Of a stretch of 64,000 bases of DNA, positions 26,099 through 34,403 are shown piece by piece. The stretch's first letter is position 1; every line of letters starts with the position of its first letter. The notes under the pieces were generated by a model. The model had not been told where the DNA came from. It saw only the letters and a list, made by a program, of their open reading frames with translations, and searched no databases. A program made the position numbers and the translations under genes. The stretch is taken from the NCBI GenBank assembly GCA_963764365.1, contig CAVXSI010000020.1:124001-188000 (forward strand). Reading direction: 5' to 3'. Origin of the DNA: VRUE01 sp963764365. GTDB taxonomy: Bacteria > Actinomycetota > Thermoleophilia > Solirubrobacterales > 70-9.

Positions 26099-27364
26099 AT
26101 GGATTTCGCGCTCAACGAGGAGCAGCAGGACTTCAAGGACCGCGCCCGGGCCTTCGCCCGCGACGTGATCCGGCCGGCGGCGCGCAAGCACGACGAAGAG
26201 GAGAGCACGCCCTGGGAGGTCATCAAAGAGGCGCGCAAGCAGGGCTTCGGCACGCTCGAGGCGATCCAGCGCTCGGCCGCCGACGGCGAGGGCCAGATGC
26301 AGGCGATCTCTGCCGAAGAGTTCCACTGGGGCTGCGCCGGCATCGCCCTGGCGATCTCCGGCTCCGGCCTCGCCGCCGCCGGCATCGCCTCCTCCGGCAC
26401 CCCCGAGCAGATCGCCCGCTGGGTTCCCGAGTGCTTCGGCACGGGCGACGAGATCATGCTCGGCGCCTACGCGGTGACCGAGCCGCAGGCCGGCTCCGAC
26501 GTCAAGAGCCTGAAGACAACCGCCAAGCGCGAGGGCGACGAGTGGGTCCTCAACGGGACCAAGGTCTTCATCACCAACGGCGGCATTGCCGACGTCCACG
26601 TCGTCGTCGCCACCGTCGACCCGAGCCTCGGCACGCGCGGCCAGGCCTCGTTCGTGATCGGCAAGGACACCCCCGGCCTCAGCCAGGGCAAGAAGGAGTC
26701 GAAGCTCGGGATCCGCGCCTCGCACACCGCCGAGGTGATCCTCGACGAATGCCGGATCCCGGCCGAGAACCTGCTCGGCGGCGAGGAGAAGTTGGAGAAG
26801 AAGCTTCAGCGCGGTCGCGAAGGAAAGAAGTCGCGGGGTGCCGACGCCCTCGCGACCTTCGAGATCACCCGGCCGATCGTCGGCGCCTCGGCGCTGGGGA
26901 TCGGCCAGGCGGCCTACGAGTGGACGCTCGAGTACCTCGACGGGCAGTCGGAAGGCGGGACGCCGCTGCTGCAGACGCAGCGCATCCAGCAGACGCTGGC
27001 TGACGTCGCGACCGAGCTCGAGGCGGCGCGGCTGCTGGTCCAGCGGGCTTCCTGGATGGGCCGCAACGGGATCCCGATGCGCGGCGGCCAGGGCTCGATG
27101 TCGAAGCTGAAGGCCGGCGACGTGACGATGTGGGCGACGACGACGCTGATGGACCTGGTCGGCCCCTACGCGCAGAGCACCGAGTGCCCGCTGGAGAAGT
27201 GGTTCCGCGACGCGAAGATCTACCAGCTGTTCGAGGGGACGGCGGAGATCCAGCGGATGGTGATCTCGCGGATGCAGGCGCGGGAATACGGCGAGAGGCT
27301 CGGGTACGCGGCCGAGGTGGCGGCGGAGGCGATGAAGGAGAAGCCGGAGCCCGTCGCTGCGTAG
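26099..27364 (+). CDS. Acyl-CoA dehydrogenase
   Basis: 421 residues (MDFALNEEQQDFKDRARAFA), preceded by GAGGGGG. FAD and substrate motifs are YAVTEPQAGSDVKSLKTTAK, WVLNGTKVFITNGGIADVHV and the C-terminal YQLFEGTAEIQRMVISRMQA, with Glu of the EGTAEIQR motif as the expected catalytic base. An unusual basic stretch (KLEKKLQRGREGKKSRGADA, about 225-245) lies between the beta and alpha domains. It is probably controlled through the palindrome at 26051, shared with the thiolase gene, so the two may form a fatty-acid regulon. Confidence 0.93.
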   Translation: MDFALNEEQQDFKDRARAFARDVIRPAARKHDEEESTPWEVIKEARKQGFGTLEAIQRSAADGEGQMQAISAEEFHWGCAGIALAISGSGLAAAGIASSGTPEQIARWVPECFGTGDEIMLGAYAVTEPQAGSDVKSLKTTAKREGDEWVLNGTKVFITNGGIADVHVVVATVDPSLGTRGQASFVIGKDTPGLSQGKKESKLGIRASHTAEVILDECRIPAENLLGGEEKLEKKLQRGREGKKSRGADALATFEITRPIVGASALGIGQAAYEWTLEYLDGQSEGGTPLLQTQRIQQTLADVATELEAARLLVQRASWMGRNGIPMRGGQGSMSKLKAGDVTMWATTTLMDLVGPYAQSTECPLEKWFRDAKIYQLFEGTAEIQRMVISRMQAREYGERLGYAAEVAAEAMKEKPEPVAA

Positions 27365-27377
27365 GGCTGGTGGTGGT

Positions 27378-27472
27378 GGGGGGAGTTGGGGGGTCCTCTC
27401 GCCGGACAAACGCCGGCCTAATTAGGCCGGCGTTTTGAGTATCCGCCCGTCGAGAGGACCCCCCAACTCCCC
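27378..27472. repeat. LIR-c nested inverted repeat
   Basis: The outer arms are perfect over 23 bp (GGGGGAGTTGGGGGG then TCCTCTCG, 27378-27400, and its complement 27450-27472). The centre is another palindrome, ACGCCGGCCTAATTAGGCCG-type, around 27420. Between them the arms differ asymmetrically (CGGACAAACG versus CGGATACTCAAAACG), as in LIR-a and LIR-b. It lies between two tandem genes, 14 bp after the stop of the first. Confidence 0.75.
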
Positions 27473-27544
27473 CTTCGCAAGCCGGGTTGCAGGGACTGGG
27501 GGCTGCTTCGTGGCGGGGTTGGGGCCTCGCTAGCGTGCGTTGCC

Positions 27545-28741
27545 ATGCTGAAGACTCGTTTGGCCGCGGTGGCTGCGGGAGCTGCTGCGGCGGCGCTTGC
27601 TGTGCTGCTCTGTGGAGCTGCTTCGGCGCCGGCCAAGGATTTGCAGTCGACTCTCGACGCCAAGGAAGCGAAGCTCTCGAAGGTTCGGGAACGCAGGGGC
27701 GTGCTCACCTCGACGATCTCGCGCTTCAGGGGGCGGATCGAGAGGTTGACCACGGAGGTCGCCGCGCTGCGGGGGCAGGAGGCCGGGGTGCGGTCGCGGC
27801 TGCGGGTCAAGCAGGCCGAGCTGGACGAAGCGCAGGCCGAGCTGGACGTCGCCAGGCAGCACCTCGCCGTCGTCCGGGCGCGGCTGACCAGGGCGCTGAC
27901 GGCGCTGCGGCGGCGGCTGGTGGCGATGTACGAGTCGGGCAGCCCGGACCTGCTGACGGCGATCGTCGAGGCCGGCGGCTACCAGGACCTGCTCGACCGG
28001 ACCGAGTACCTCAACCGCATCCACGGGCTCGACGAAGCGGTGGTCGGCCGGGTGCGCGACCTGCGCGACCAGGTGCGGCGGACGGTGGTCCGGCAGCGCT
28101 CTGCCAAGGAGACGATCGAAGCCGCCCGCGACTCGATCGCCGCCGAAGAGCGGGCACTGGCGAGCGCCCGTGCCGCCGTGCAGAGCCGGCAGGCCGACCT
28201 CGTCGCGACCAGGCGCCGCCGCGAAGCGGCGCTGGAGAGGGTCGAAGGCTCCGAAAAGGAGCTGGACGGCGCCGTCGCCTCGATCCAGGCCGAACTGGCG
28301 GCGACGCTGGCCGCCACCGGCTCGGTGCCGCTCCCCGCCGGCCCGATCCGCGGCGGCAACGGCAGCGGCCTGATCTGGCCGGTCGACGGTCCGGTCGTCT
28401 CCGGCTTCGGCCCGCGCTTCGGCGGCAGCGAGTTCCACCCCGGGATCGACATCGCCGTCCCCAGCGGCACACCTATCCGCGCCGCAGCGGCCGGAACGGT
28501 GATCTTCACCGAGCCGGAGGCGAGCAGCGGCGGCTACGGCAACTTCACCTGCATCGACCACGGTGGCGGGCTTTCCACCTGCTACGCCCACCAGGAGTCC
28601 TTCGCCGTCAGCGCCGGCCAGCAGGTCTCGCAGGGCCAGGTGATCGGCTACAGCGACTGCACCGGGCGCTGCTTCGGCCCGCACGTCCACTTCGAGGTGC
28701 GGATCGGCGGCGCCCCCACCGATCCGATGGGCTATCTGTAG
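27545..28741 (+). CDS. Secreted M23 peptidase with coiled-coil domain (EnvC/LytM-like)
   Basis: 398 residues. Signal peptide LAAVAAGAAAAALAVLLCGA with cleavage near ASAPAK. Two coiled-coil stretches (about 30-120 and 175-250) precede a C-terminal LytM domain. Zinc and catalytic residues are visible: His and Asp in EFHPGIDIAVPSGTPI, then CIDHGGGLSTCYAHQ and HVHFEVRIGG. The protein cleaves peptidoglycan cross-links or, as EnvC does, activates an amidase during division. The catalytic residues look intact, favouring an active peptidase. TAGCGT ends 8 nt before the ATG. Confidence 0.9.
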   Translation: MLKTRLAAVAAGAAAAALAVLLCGAASAPAKDLQSTLDAKEAKLSKVRERRGVLTSTISRFRGRIERLTTEVAALRGQEAGVRSRLRVKQAELDEAQAELDVARQHLAVVRARLTRALTALRRRLVAMYESGSPDLLTAIVEAGGYQDLLDRTEYLNRIHGLDEAVVGRVRDLRDQVRRTVVRQRSAKETIEAARDSIAAEERALASARAAVQSRQADLVATRRRREAALERVEGSEKELDGAVASIQAELAATLAATGSVPLPAGPIRGGNGSGLIWPVDGPVVSGFGPRFGGSEFHPGIDIAVPSGTPIRAAAAGTVIFTEPEASSGGYGNFTCIDHGGGLSTCYAHQESFAVSAGQQVSQGQVIGYSDCTGRCFGPHVHFEVRIGGAPTDPMGYL

Positions 28742-28810
28742 GACGGTCGGCGGCTTGCTTGGCGGCGGCACTGACCGCGACCACACCGATTCCGGTCACA
28801 ATGCCGACCG

Positions 28811-30121
28811 ATGACCGAACGCGGACAAGCGGGCGCGGTCGCCGACCCGGTCGCCGGCTCGGCGGTCTTCCCGGCGGGTAGCCGCGTCAACGAGCTGGGC
28901 CGGCTCGAGGTCGCCGGCTGCGACGTGGTCGAGCTGGCCGCCGAGCTGGGCACCCCCGCCTACATCTACGCCGAGGACGACATGCGCGCCCGCGCCCGCG
29001 CCTACCGCGAGGCGTTCGAGCGCCGCAGCGACGACTTCGAAGTCCTCTTCGCCAGCAAGTCGCTGCCCTGCACCGCCGCCTACCGCCTGTTCGCCGAGGA
29101 GGGGCTCTCGGTCGACGTCGCCTCCGGCGGCGAGCTGCACATGGCGCTGCGCGCCGGCTTCGACCCCGCCCGCATCCACATGCACGGCAACAACAAGAGC
29201 GACGAGGAGATCCTGCTCGCCGCGCGGGCCGGCGTCGGCCACCTGATCCTCGACTCCTTCGACGAGATCGAGCGCTGCGAGCGGCTGCTCGACGGCCCCC
29301 AGCGGGTGCTGATCCGCGTCACCCCCGGGATCAAGCCGTCGACCCACGACTACGTGCAGACCGGCCAGCTCGACTCGAAGTTCGGCTTCGGGCTGGAGGA
29401 CGGCCTGGCGGCGCGGGCGATCGAGCGGGTGCTGGCGAGCGGCGCGCTCGAGCTGGTCGGCCTGCACGCCCACATCGGCTCGCAGATCTTCGAGCTCGAG
29501 CCCTACCGGCTGGCGATCGAGGCGATCGGCGCTCTGGCCGGGGACTGGTGCCGGCTGGTCAACGTCGGCGGCGGCCTCGGCATCGCCTACACCGCCGAGG
29601 ACGAGCCGCCCTCGATCGACTCCTACGTCGAGGTCAAGGCCCGCGGCGTCGCCGAGGTGTTCGGCGAAGGGGTGCGGATCCTGGTCGAGCCGGGCCGCTC
29701 GCTGGTCGGCAACGCCGGCCTCACCGCCTACCGGGTCGGCACGGTGAAGGAGATCCCCGGCGTCCGCACCTACGTCGCGGTCGACGGTGGCATGTCCGAC
29801 AACCTGCGGCCGATGCTCTACGGCTCGCGCTACGAGGCGCTGATCGCCGACCGCGCCGGCGCCGAGCCCGACACCCTGGCGACGGTCGCCGGCATGCACT
29901 GCGAGTCCGGCGACGTGATCGTCCGCGACGCGACGCTGGCGGCACCGGCGGTCGGCGACGTGCTGGTCACCCCGGCCACCGGCGCCTACGGCTACGCGAT
30001 GGCGAGCAACTACAACGGCGTGCCGCGGCCGCCGGTTGCCTTCTGCCGCGACGGCGAGGCGCGGGTCGTCGTGCGGCGCGAGACCTACGAGGACCTGACC
30101 GCGCGCGACGTCGATGGCTGA
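28811..30121 (+). CDS. lysA: Diaminopimelate decarboxylase
   Basis: 436 residues, PLP enzyme of fold type III that makes L-lysine from meso-diaminopimelate. The PLP Lys lies in FEVLFASKSLPC (about 81). VDVASGGELHMALRAGF, GLHAHIGSQIFELEPY and VNVGGGLGIAY follow. The partner-subunit Cys is in GMHCESGDVIV (about 362), and GAYGYAMASNYNGVPRP is near the end. It overlaps hom by 8 bp and starts the lysA-hom-thrC-thrB operon. CACAAT ends 8 nt before the ATG. Confidence 0.96.
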   Translation: MTERGQAGAVADPVAGSAVFPAGSRVNELGRLEVAGCDVVELAAELGTPAYIYAEDDMRARARAYREAFERRSDDFEVLFASKSLPCTAAYRLFAEEGLSVDVASGGELHMALRAGFDPARIHMHGNNKSDEEILLAARAGVGHLILDSFDEIERCERLLDGPQRVLIRVTPGIKPSTHDYVQTGQLDSKFGFGLEDGLAARAIERVLASGALELVGLHAHIGSQIFELEPYRLAIEAIGALAGDWCRLVNVGGGLGIAYTAEDEPPSIDSYVEVKARGVAEVFGEGVRILVEPGRSLVGNAGLTAYRVGTVKEIPGVRTYVAVDGGMSDNLRPMLYGSRYEALIADRAGAEPDTLATVAGMHCESGDVIVRDATLAAPAVGDVLVTPATGAYGYAMASNYNGVPRPPVAFCRDGEARVVVRRETYEDLTARDVDG

Positions 30122-31337
30122 GCCGGTTCGCATCGGGCTGCTGGGGCGCGGCACGGTCGGCGGCGCCTTCGCCACGCTGCTCGCCGAGCGAGCCGGCGCG
30201 GTCGAGGCGCAGACCGGCAGACGGCCGGAGCTGGCCGGGACGCTGACCCGCTCCGAGGGCGACTTCGGGGTCATCCTCGAGCAGTCGGACCTGGTCGTCG
30301 AGCTGATCGGCGGCACCGACCCGGCGCGCCAGTTCGTGCTCGACGCGCTGCGGGCCGGCCGCCCGGTCGTCACCGCCAACAAGCAGCTGCTCGCCCAGCA
30401 CGGCGAGGAGCTGTTCGCGGTCGCCCGCGAGGCCGGCGTGCAGCTGCGCTTCGAGGCGGCGGTGGCGGGGGCGATCCCGATCGTCCGCACGATCCAGGAG
30501 AGCTTCGGCACGATTGAGATCGCGAAGGTCTTCGGGATCGTCAACGGCACCACCAACTTCATCCTCAGCGAGATGGCGGCGAGCGGCGCCGCCTACGAGG
30601 ACGTCCTTGGCCGCGCCCAGGAGCTGGGTTACGCCGAGGCCGACCCGAGCGACGACGTCAACGGCGCCGACGCGGCGGCGAAGATGGCGATCCTCGCCCG
30701 GCTCGCCTTCCACACCCCGGTCACGCTCGACGAGGTCGCCTACGAGGGGATCGAGCGGGTCATGCCCGACGACCTCGCCTACGCCAAGGAGCTCGGCCTC
30801 TCGCTGAAGCTGCTCGGCGTCGCCGAACGGCGCCAGGGCGGGCTCAGCGTCCGCGTCTTCCCCTGCTTCCTCTACGGCGGCCACCCGCTGGCGCCGGTCG
30901 GCGGCCCGTTCAACGCGGTGATGGTCGAGGCGCCGGCGATCACCGAGGTGACGATGTCGGGACCGGGCGCCGGCGGGGTCGAGACGGCCACGGCGGTGCT
31001 CGGCGACGTCGCCTCGATCCTCGCCGGCGAGGCGCCGGTGCACGAGGCGCGCGAGCGGCTGCCGCTGGTCAGCGACGTCGGCTCCTCCTTCTACCTGCAC
31101 CTCGAGGTCGCCGACGAGCCCGGCGTGCTGGCCAGGATCGCCCAGCTGCTGGGCGAGAACGGGATCTCGGTCAAGAGCGTCGTCCAGCGCGGGGCCGGCG
31201 ACGACGCGCGGCTGGTGATGGTCGTCCACGAGTGCCTCGAGTCGCGCTTCGAAGCCGCCGTCGAGCGGATCGGCGCGCTGGACGACCTGCGCTCGGCGCC
31301 CCGCTTCATCCGGGTGATCGAGGAGGAGTTCGGTTGA
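30114..31337 (+). CDS. hom: Homoserine dehydrogenase with C-terminal ACT domain
   Basis: 407 residues. IGLLGRGTVGGAFATLLAER is the NAD(P) site, TANKQLLAQHGEEL follows, and KVFGIVNGTTNFILSEMAAS and YAEADPSDDVNGADAAAKM hold the catalytic Lys/Asp region. The C-terminal ACT domain (about 325-400, FYLHLEVADEPGVLARIAQL) is the usual site of threonine feedback. It reduces aspartate semialdehyde to homoserine. ATG overlaps the lysA end by 8 bp; the stop overlaps the thrC start. Confidence 0.96.
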   Translation: MAEPVRIGLLGRGTVGGAFATLLAERAGAVEAQTGRRPELAGTLTRSEGDFGVILEQSDLVVELIGGTDPARQFVLDALRAGRPVVTANKQLLAQHGEELFAVAREAGVQLRFEAAVAGAIPIVRTIQESFGTIEIAKVFGIVNGTTNFILSEMAASGAAYEDVLGRAQELGYAEADPSDDVNGADAAAKMAILARLAFHTPVTLDEVAYEGIERVMPDDLAYAKELGLSLKLLGVAERRQGGLSVRVFPCFLYGGHPLAPVGGPFNAVMVEAPAITEVTMSGPGAGGVETATAVLGDVASILAGEAPVHEARERLPLVSDVGSSFYLHLEVADEPGVLARIAQLLGENGISVKSVVQRGAGDDARLVMVVHECLESRFEAAVERIGALDDLRSAPRFIRVIEEEFG

Positions 31338-32371
31338 CCCCTGCGCCGTTGATCGTGCGCTATCGGGACAGGCTTCCGTTGGAGGCTGGAGATCCGGTCG
31401 TCACCCTGAATGAGGGGTCGACCCCCTTGATCGAGGCCGAGAGATTGTCCGAGCGCCTTGGTGTGCGGGCCTACCTCAAGTTCGAGGGGGCGAACCCGAC
31501 CGGGTCTTTCAAGGACCGGGGGATGACCGTGGCGGTGTCGCGGGCGAAGGGGCGCGGGGCGGAGGCGGTGATCTGCGCCTCGACCGGCAACACCGCCGCC
31601 AGCGCCGCCGCCTACGCCGCGCGGGCGGGGATGCGGGGGGCGGTGATCGTGCCGGAGGGCAAGATCGCGATCGGCAAGCTCGCCCAGGCGCTGATGCACG
31701 GGGCGCGGGTGATCGCCCTGCAGGGCAACTTCGACGAGGCGCTGCAGCTGGTCCGCGCGCTCGCCGAGAAGCACCCGATCGAGCTGGTCAACTCGGTCAA
31801 CCCCTACCGGATCGAAGGCCAGAAGACCGCCGCCTTCGAGGTCGTCGAGGAGCTGGGCGAGGCGCCGGGAGCGCTGGCGATCCCGGTCGGCAACGCCGGC
31901 AACGTGACCGCCTACTGGCGCGGCTTCCAGGAGCTGGGCGCGGCGCCGGTCGTCTACGGCTTCCAGGCCGAGGGCGCGGCGCCGCTGGTCCGCGGAGCCC
32001 CGGTCGCCGACCCGGAGACGGTCGCCTCGGCGATCCGGATCGGCAACCCGGCCCGCTGGGAGGAGGCGATGGACGCCTTCACCGCCTCGCGCGGCCGCGT
32101 CGCCGCCGTCTCCGACGAGCAGATCCTCGACGCCTACCGCTGGCTGGCCGACGGCGAAGGCGTCTTCTGCGAGCCGGCCTCGGCCGCCTCGGTCGCCGGC
32201 CTGCTCGCCCACGGCCTGCCGGTCGCCGAGGGCTCCGCGCCGCCCGAGTCGGTGGTCTGCGTGCTGACCGGCCACGGCCTCAAGGATCCCGACACCGCCC
32301 TCTCCAAGGCCCCGCCGGTGATCAACTGCGAGAACGACCTCGCGGCCGTCGAGCGCGCGGTGTTCGATTGA
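31334..32371 (+). CDS. thrC: Threonine synthase
   Basis: 345 residues if translation starts at TTG 31334, which overlaps the hom stop (TTGA); GTG at 31355 is an alternative. PLP fold type II: LKFEGANPTGSFKDRGMTVA carries the PLP Lys, ICASTGNTAASAAAYAARAG binds phosphate and VGNAGNVTAYWRGFQEL binds the cofactor. It converts O-phosphohomoserine to threonine. The length matches the shorter class of bacterial threonine synthases. Confidence 0.95.
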   Translation: MTPAPLIVRYRDRLPLEAGDPVVTLNEGSTPLIEAERLSERLGVRAYLKFEGANPTGSFKDRGMTVAVSRAKGRGAEAVICASTGNTAASAAAYAARAGMRGAVIVPEGKIAIGKLAQALMHGARVIALQGNFDEALQLVRALAEKHPIELVNSVNPYRIEGQKTAAFEVVEELGEAPGALAIPVGNAGNVTAYWRGFQELGAAPVVYGFQAEGAAPLVRGAPVADPETVASAIRIGNPARWEEAMDAFTASRGRVAAVSDEQILDAYRWLADGEGVFCEPASAASVAGLLAHGLPVAEGSAPPESVVCVLTGHGLKDPDTALSKAPPVINCENDLAAVERAVFD

Positions 32372-33252
32372 CCGCCCGTCGCCGCCTCGTCCGCGTCCCC
32401 GCCTCCTCGGCCAACCTCGGGCCGGGCTACGACACGATGGCGGCGGCGCTCTCGATGTTCCTCGAGCTGGAGGTCGAGGAGGCGGGAGAGTTCTCGCTCG
32501 ACCCCGGCGGGCTCGACGTGCCGACCGGGCGCGACAACCTGATCGTCCGCGCCTTCGACAGCCTGCACTCGGCCGACGGGATCGCCTTCCGGCTGGGCGG
32601 AGGCAGCATCCCGCTCGCCCGCGGCCTCGGCTCCAGCGCGGCTGCGATCGTCGCCGGCCTGTTCGCCGCCGACCACATGTTCGAGCTGGGCCTCTCCAAG
32701 CAGGAGCTGCTGATTCGCGCAACCGAGCTGGAGGGACATCCGGACAACGTCGCCGCGGCGATCCACGGCGGCTTCGTCGTCTGCGGGCGCGACGAGACCG
32801 GCGTGCCGACCGCCGCCCGCTTCGAGCCGCCGGGCGGGCTGGAGGGGATCGTCGTGATCCCACCCGAGGAGGTCTCGACCGAGCGCGCCCGCGAGGCGAT
32901 CCCGGCCGAGGTGCCGCTCGCCGACGCCGTCGCCAACATCGCCGCCGCCTCGCGCCTGGTGCTCGGCCTGCAGCGCGCCGACCTCGACCTGGTGGCGAGC
33001 GGGCTCGTGGACCGGATCCACCAGCCGCGCCGACGCGACCTCTACCTCCGCTCGATGGAGTTGGTCGACTCCGCCCGCGACCTCGGCGCGCTCGGGGCGA
33101 CGATCTCCGGCGCCGGCCCGACCGTGCTCGTCTGGACCACCTGGGACGACGCCGGCAAGGTCAGCGAGGAGCTGGAGCGCCGCTGCGCCGGCTGGGCCGA
33201 GGTCCGCCGCCTCCCCTTCAGCCCCCACGGCGCCGACGTCCCCGAGCTCTGA
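32368..33252 (+). CDS. thrB: Homoserine kinase
   Basis: 294 residues from TTG at 32368, again overlapping the preceding stop as TTGA; no ATG or GTG alternative lies near the conserved N-terminus VRVPASSANLGPGYDTMA. The GHMP-kinase ATP loop is PLARGLGSSAAAIVAGL. EGHPDNVAAAIHGGFVV and GATISGAGPTVLVW complete the family pattern. It phosphorylates homoserine for thrC. Last gene of the operon; a P51 element begins 3 bp after its stop. Confidence 0.95.
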   Translation: MTARRRLVRVPASSANLGPGYDTMAAALSMFLELEVEEAGEFSLDPGGLDVPTGRDNLIVRAFDSLHSADGIAFRLGGGSIPLARGLGSSAAAIVAGLFAADHMFELGLSKQELLIRATELEGHPDNVAAAIHGGFVVCGRDETGVPTAARFEPPGGLEGIVVIPPEEVSTERAREAIPAEVPLADAVANIAAASRLVLGLQRADLDLVASGLVDRIHQPRRRDLYLRSMELVDSARDLGALGATISGAGPTVLVWTTWDDAGKVSEELERRCAGWAEVRRLPFSPHGADVPEL

Positions 33253-33254
33253 GC

Positions 33255-33303
33255 GACGTGCCGGTAGTTGACCGCCCAATATGGCGGTCAACTCGGCACG
33301 TCC
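33255..33303. repeat. P51 palindromic element, copy 3
   Basis: 49 bp, GACGTGCCGGTAGTTGACCG...CGGTCAACTCGGCACGTCC, the most symmetrical copy: GACGTGCCG, GTTGACCGCC and their complements pair around AATAT. It starts 3 bp after the thrB stop and could act as its terminator. Orientation is opposite to the cysS copy by best match. Confidence 0.85.
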
Positions 33304-33327
33304 ACCGTGGGGCACTATCATCGTGTT

Positions 33328-34395
33328 GTGGCAACGCGTCCGAGTCCGAGATGGATCGCCGTGGCCCTGGTGGGCGTTGCCCTGCTGGCTCTGCCGGCGG
33401 CTGCGCAGGCGACGCTGGTATTCACGCGGCAGCCGCTCAACCCGGTTGTCTGGGCGGCGGCAGACAACGGCTCGGGGGCGCACAAGCTCGTCGCCGGGTC
33501 GAACCCGCGGGTCTCGCCGGACGGGCAGATCGTCGCCCTGCTGCACCAGGGGAGGGGCCAGAACGCGCAGCCGGAACTGGTCCTCGCGGCCGCGAACGGC
33601 AGCGCCCCGCCGACGACCCTGGTCAGCGGCTGGCGGGATCCCTACGTCTTCGACTGGTCGCCCGACTCGAAGTCGGTGGCGGCTGTGCTCGGACCCGAAG
33701 TCGGCCGGCAGCGGCTGGTCCTGATCGACACCGTCACCGGCGCGCAGCGGACGATCGCGCGCGGCTTCTTCAACGGAATCAGCTTCGCGCCCGGAGGCGG
33801 AGCGCTCGTCTACGGCAGGGCGGCGAGCGAAAGCTTCCCGCCCCGCAGCGACGTCTTCCGGTACGACATCCGCCTCCCGGGCATGCCCGACGCGCAGGCT
33901 CCGGAACTGACTCAGCGCCTGACCAGCGACCGGCGCTCCGGATACCCGCTCTGGACGGTCAACAGCGGGATCGTCTTCGCCAGGCAGCTCGGGGCCAGGA
34001 AGCGGCGCTATGGGCCGAAGAACGAGTTGTTCACGATGAATCTCGCGGGCGAAAGGGTGCGACGGCTCACCCACTCGAGGGTCGGCGCGCTCGCCCAGGG
34101 CCTCTTCCCGACCGCTTCGTCGATCAAGGGCCGCCGCCTGCTCGCACAGTTCGAGGGCCAGGATCTGAGCTACGCGGTGACCGTCAACGGCCGCACCGGC
34201 GCCCAGCGCCCGCTGGTCGAAGCGACCGAGCAGGGAGTCGTCGGCACCGGCATCTCGGCCGACGGCCGCTTCGTTCTCGGCGCCACCGGCGGCTTCGAAC
34301 CCGGCCCCCGCCACAACGTCGTCCGCATTCCCTGGGGCGGCGGCCACCAGCGAATCCTCGCCCGCAACGCCTTCGAACCCGACTGGAGCGACTGA
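33328..34395 (+). CDS. Secreted TolB/WD40-like beta-propeller protein
   Basis: 355 residues from GTG at 33328, with TATCAT (33316-33321) 6 nt upstream. The signal peptide is WIAVALVGVALLALPAAAQA. PD40-type propeller blades recur: NPRVSPDGQIVALLHQG, PYVFDWSPDSKSVAAVLG, FFNGISFAPGGGALVYG and GTGISADGRFVLGATGG, then FEPDWSD at the end. Exported, probably peptidoglycan- or protein-binding; no enzymatic motif. Convergent with the restriction-modification pseudogene. Confidence 0.75.
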   Translation: MATRPSPRWIAVALVGVALLALPAAAQATLVFTRQPLNPVVWAAADNGSGAHKLVAGSNPRVSPDGQIVALLHQGRGQNAQPELVLAAANGSAPPTTLVSGWRDPYVFDWSPDSKSVAAVLGPEVGRQRLVLIDTVTGAQRTIARGFFNGISFAPGGGALVYGRAASESFPPRSDVFRYDIRLPGMPDAQAPELTQRLTSDRRSGYPLWTVNSGIVFARQLGARKRRYGPKNELFTMNLAGERVRRLTHSRVGALAQGLFPTASSIKGRRLLAQFEGQDLSYAVTVNGRTGAQRPLVEATEQGVVGTGISADGRFVLGATGGFEPGPRHNVVRIPWGGGHQRILARNAFEPDWSD

Positions 34396-34403
34396 GCCGC
34401 AGC

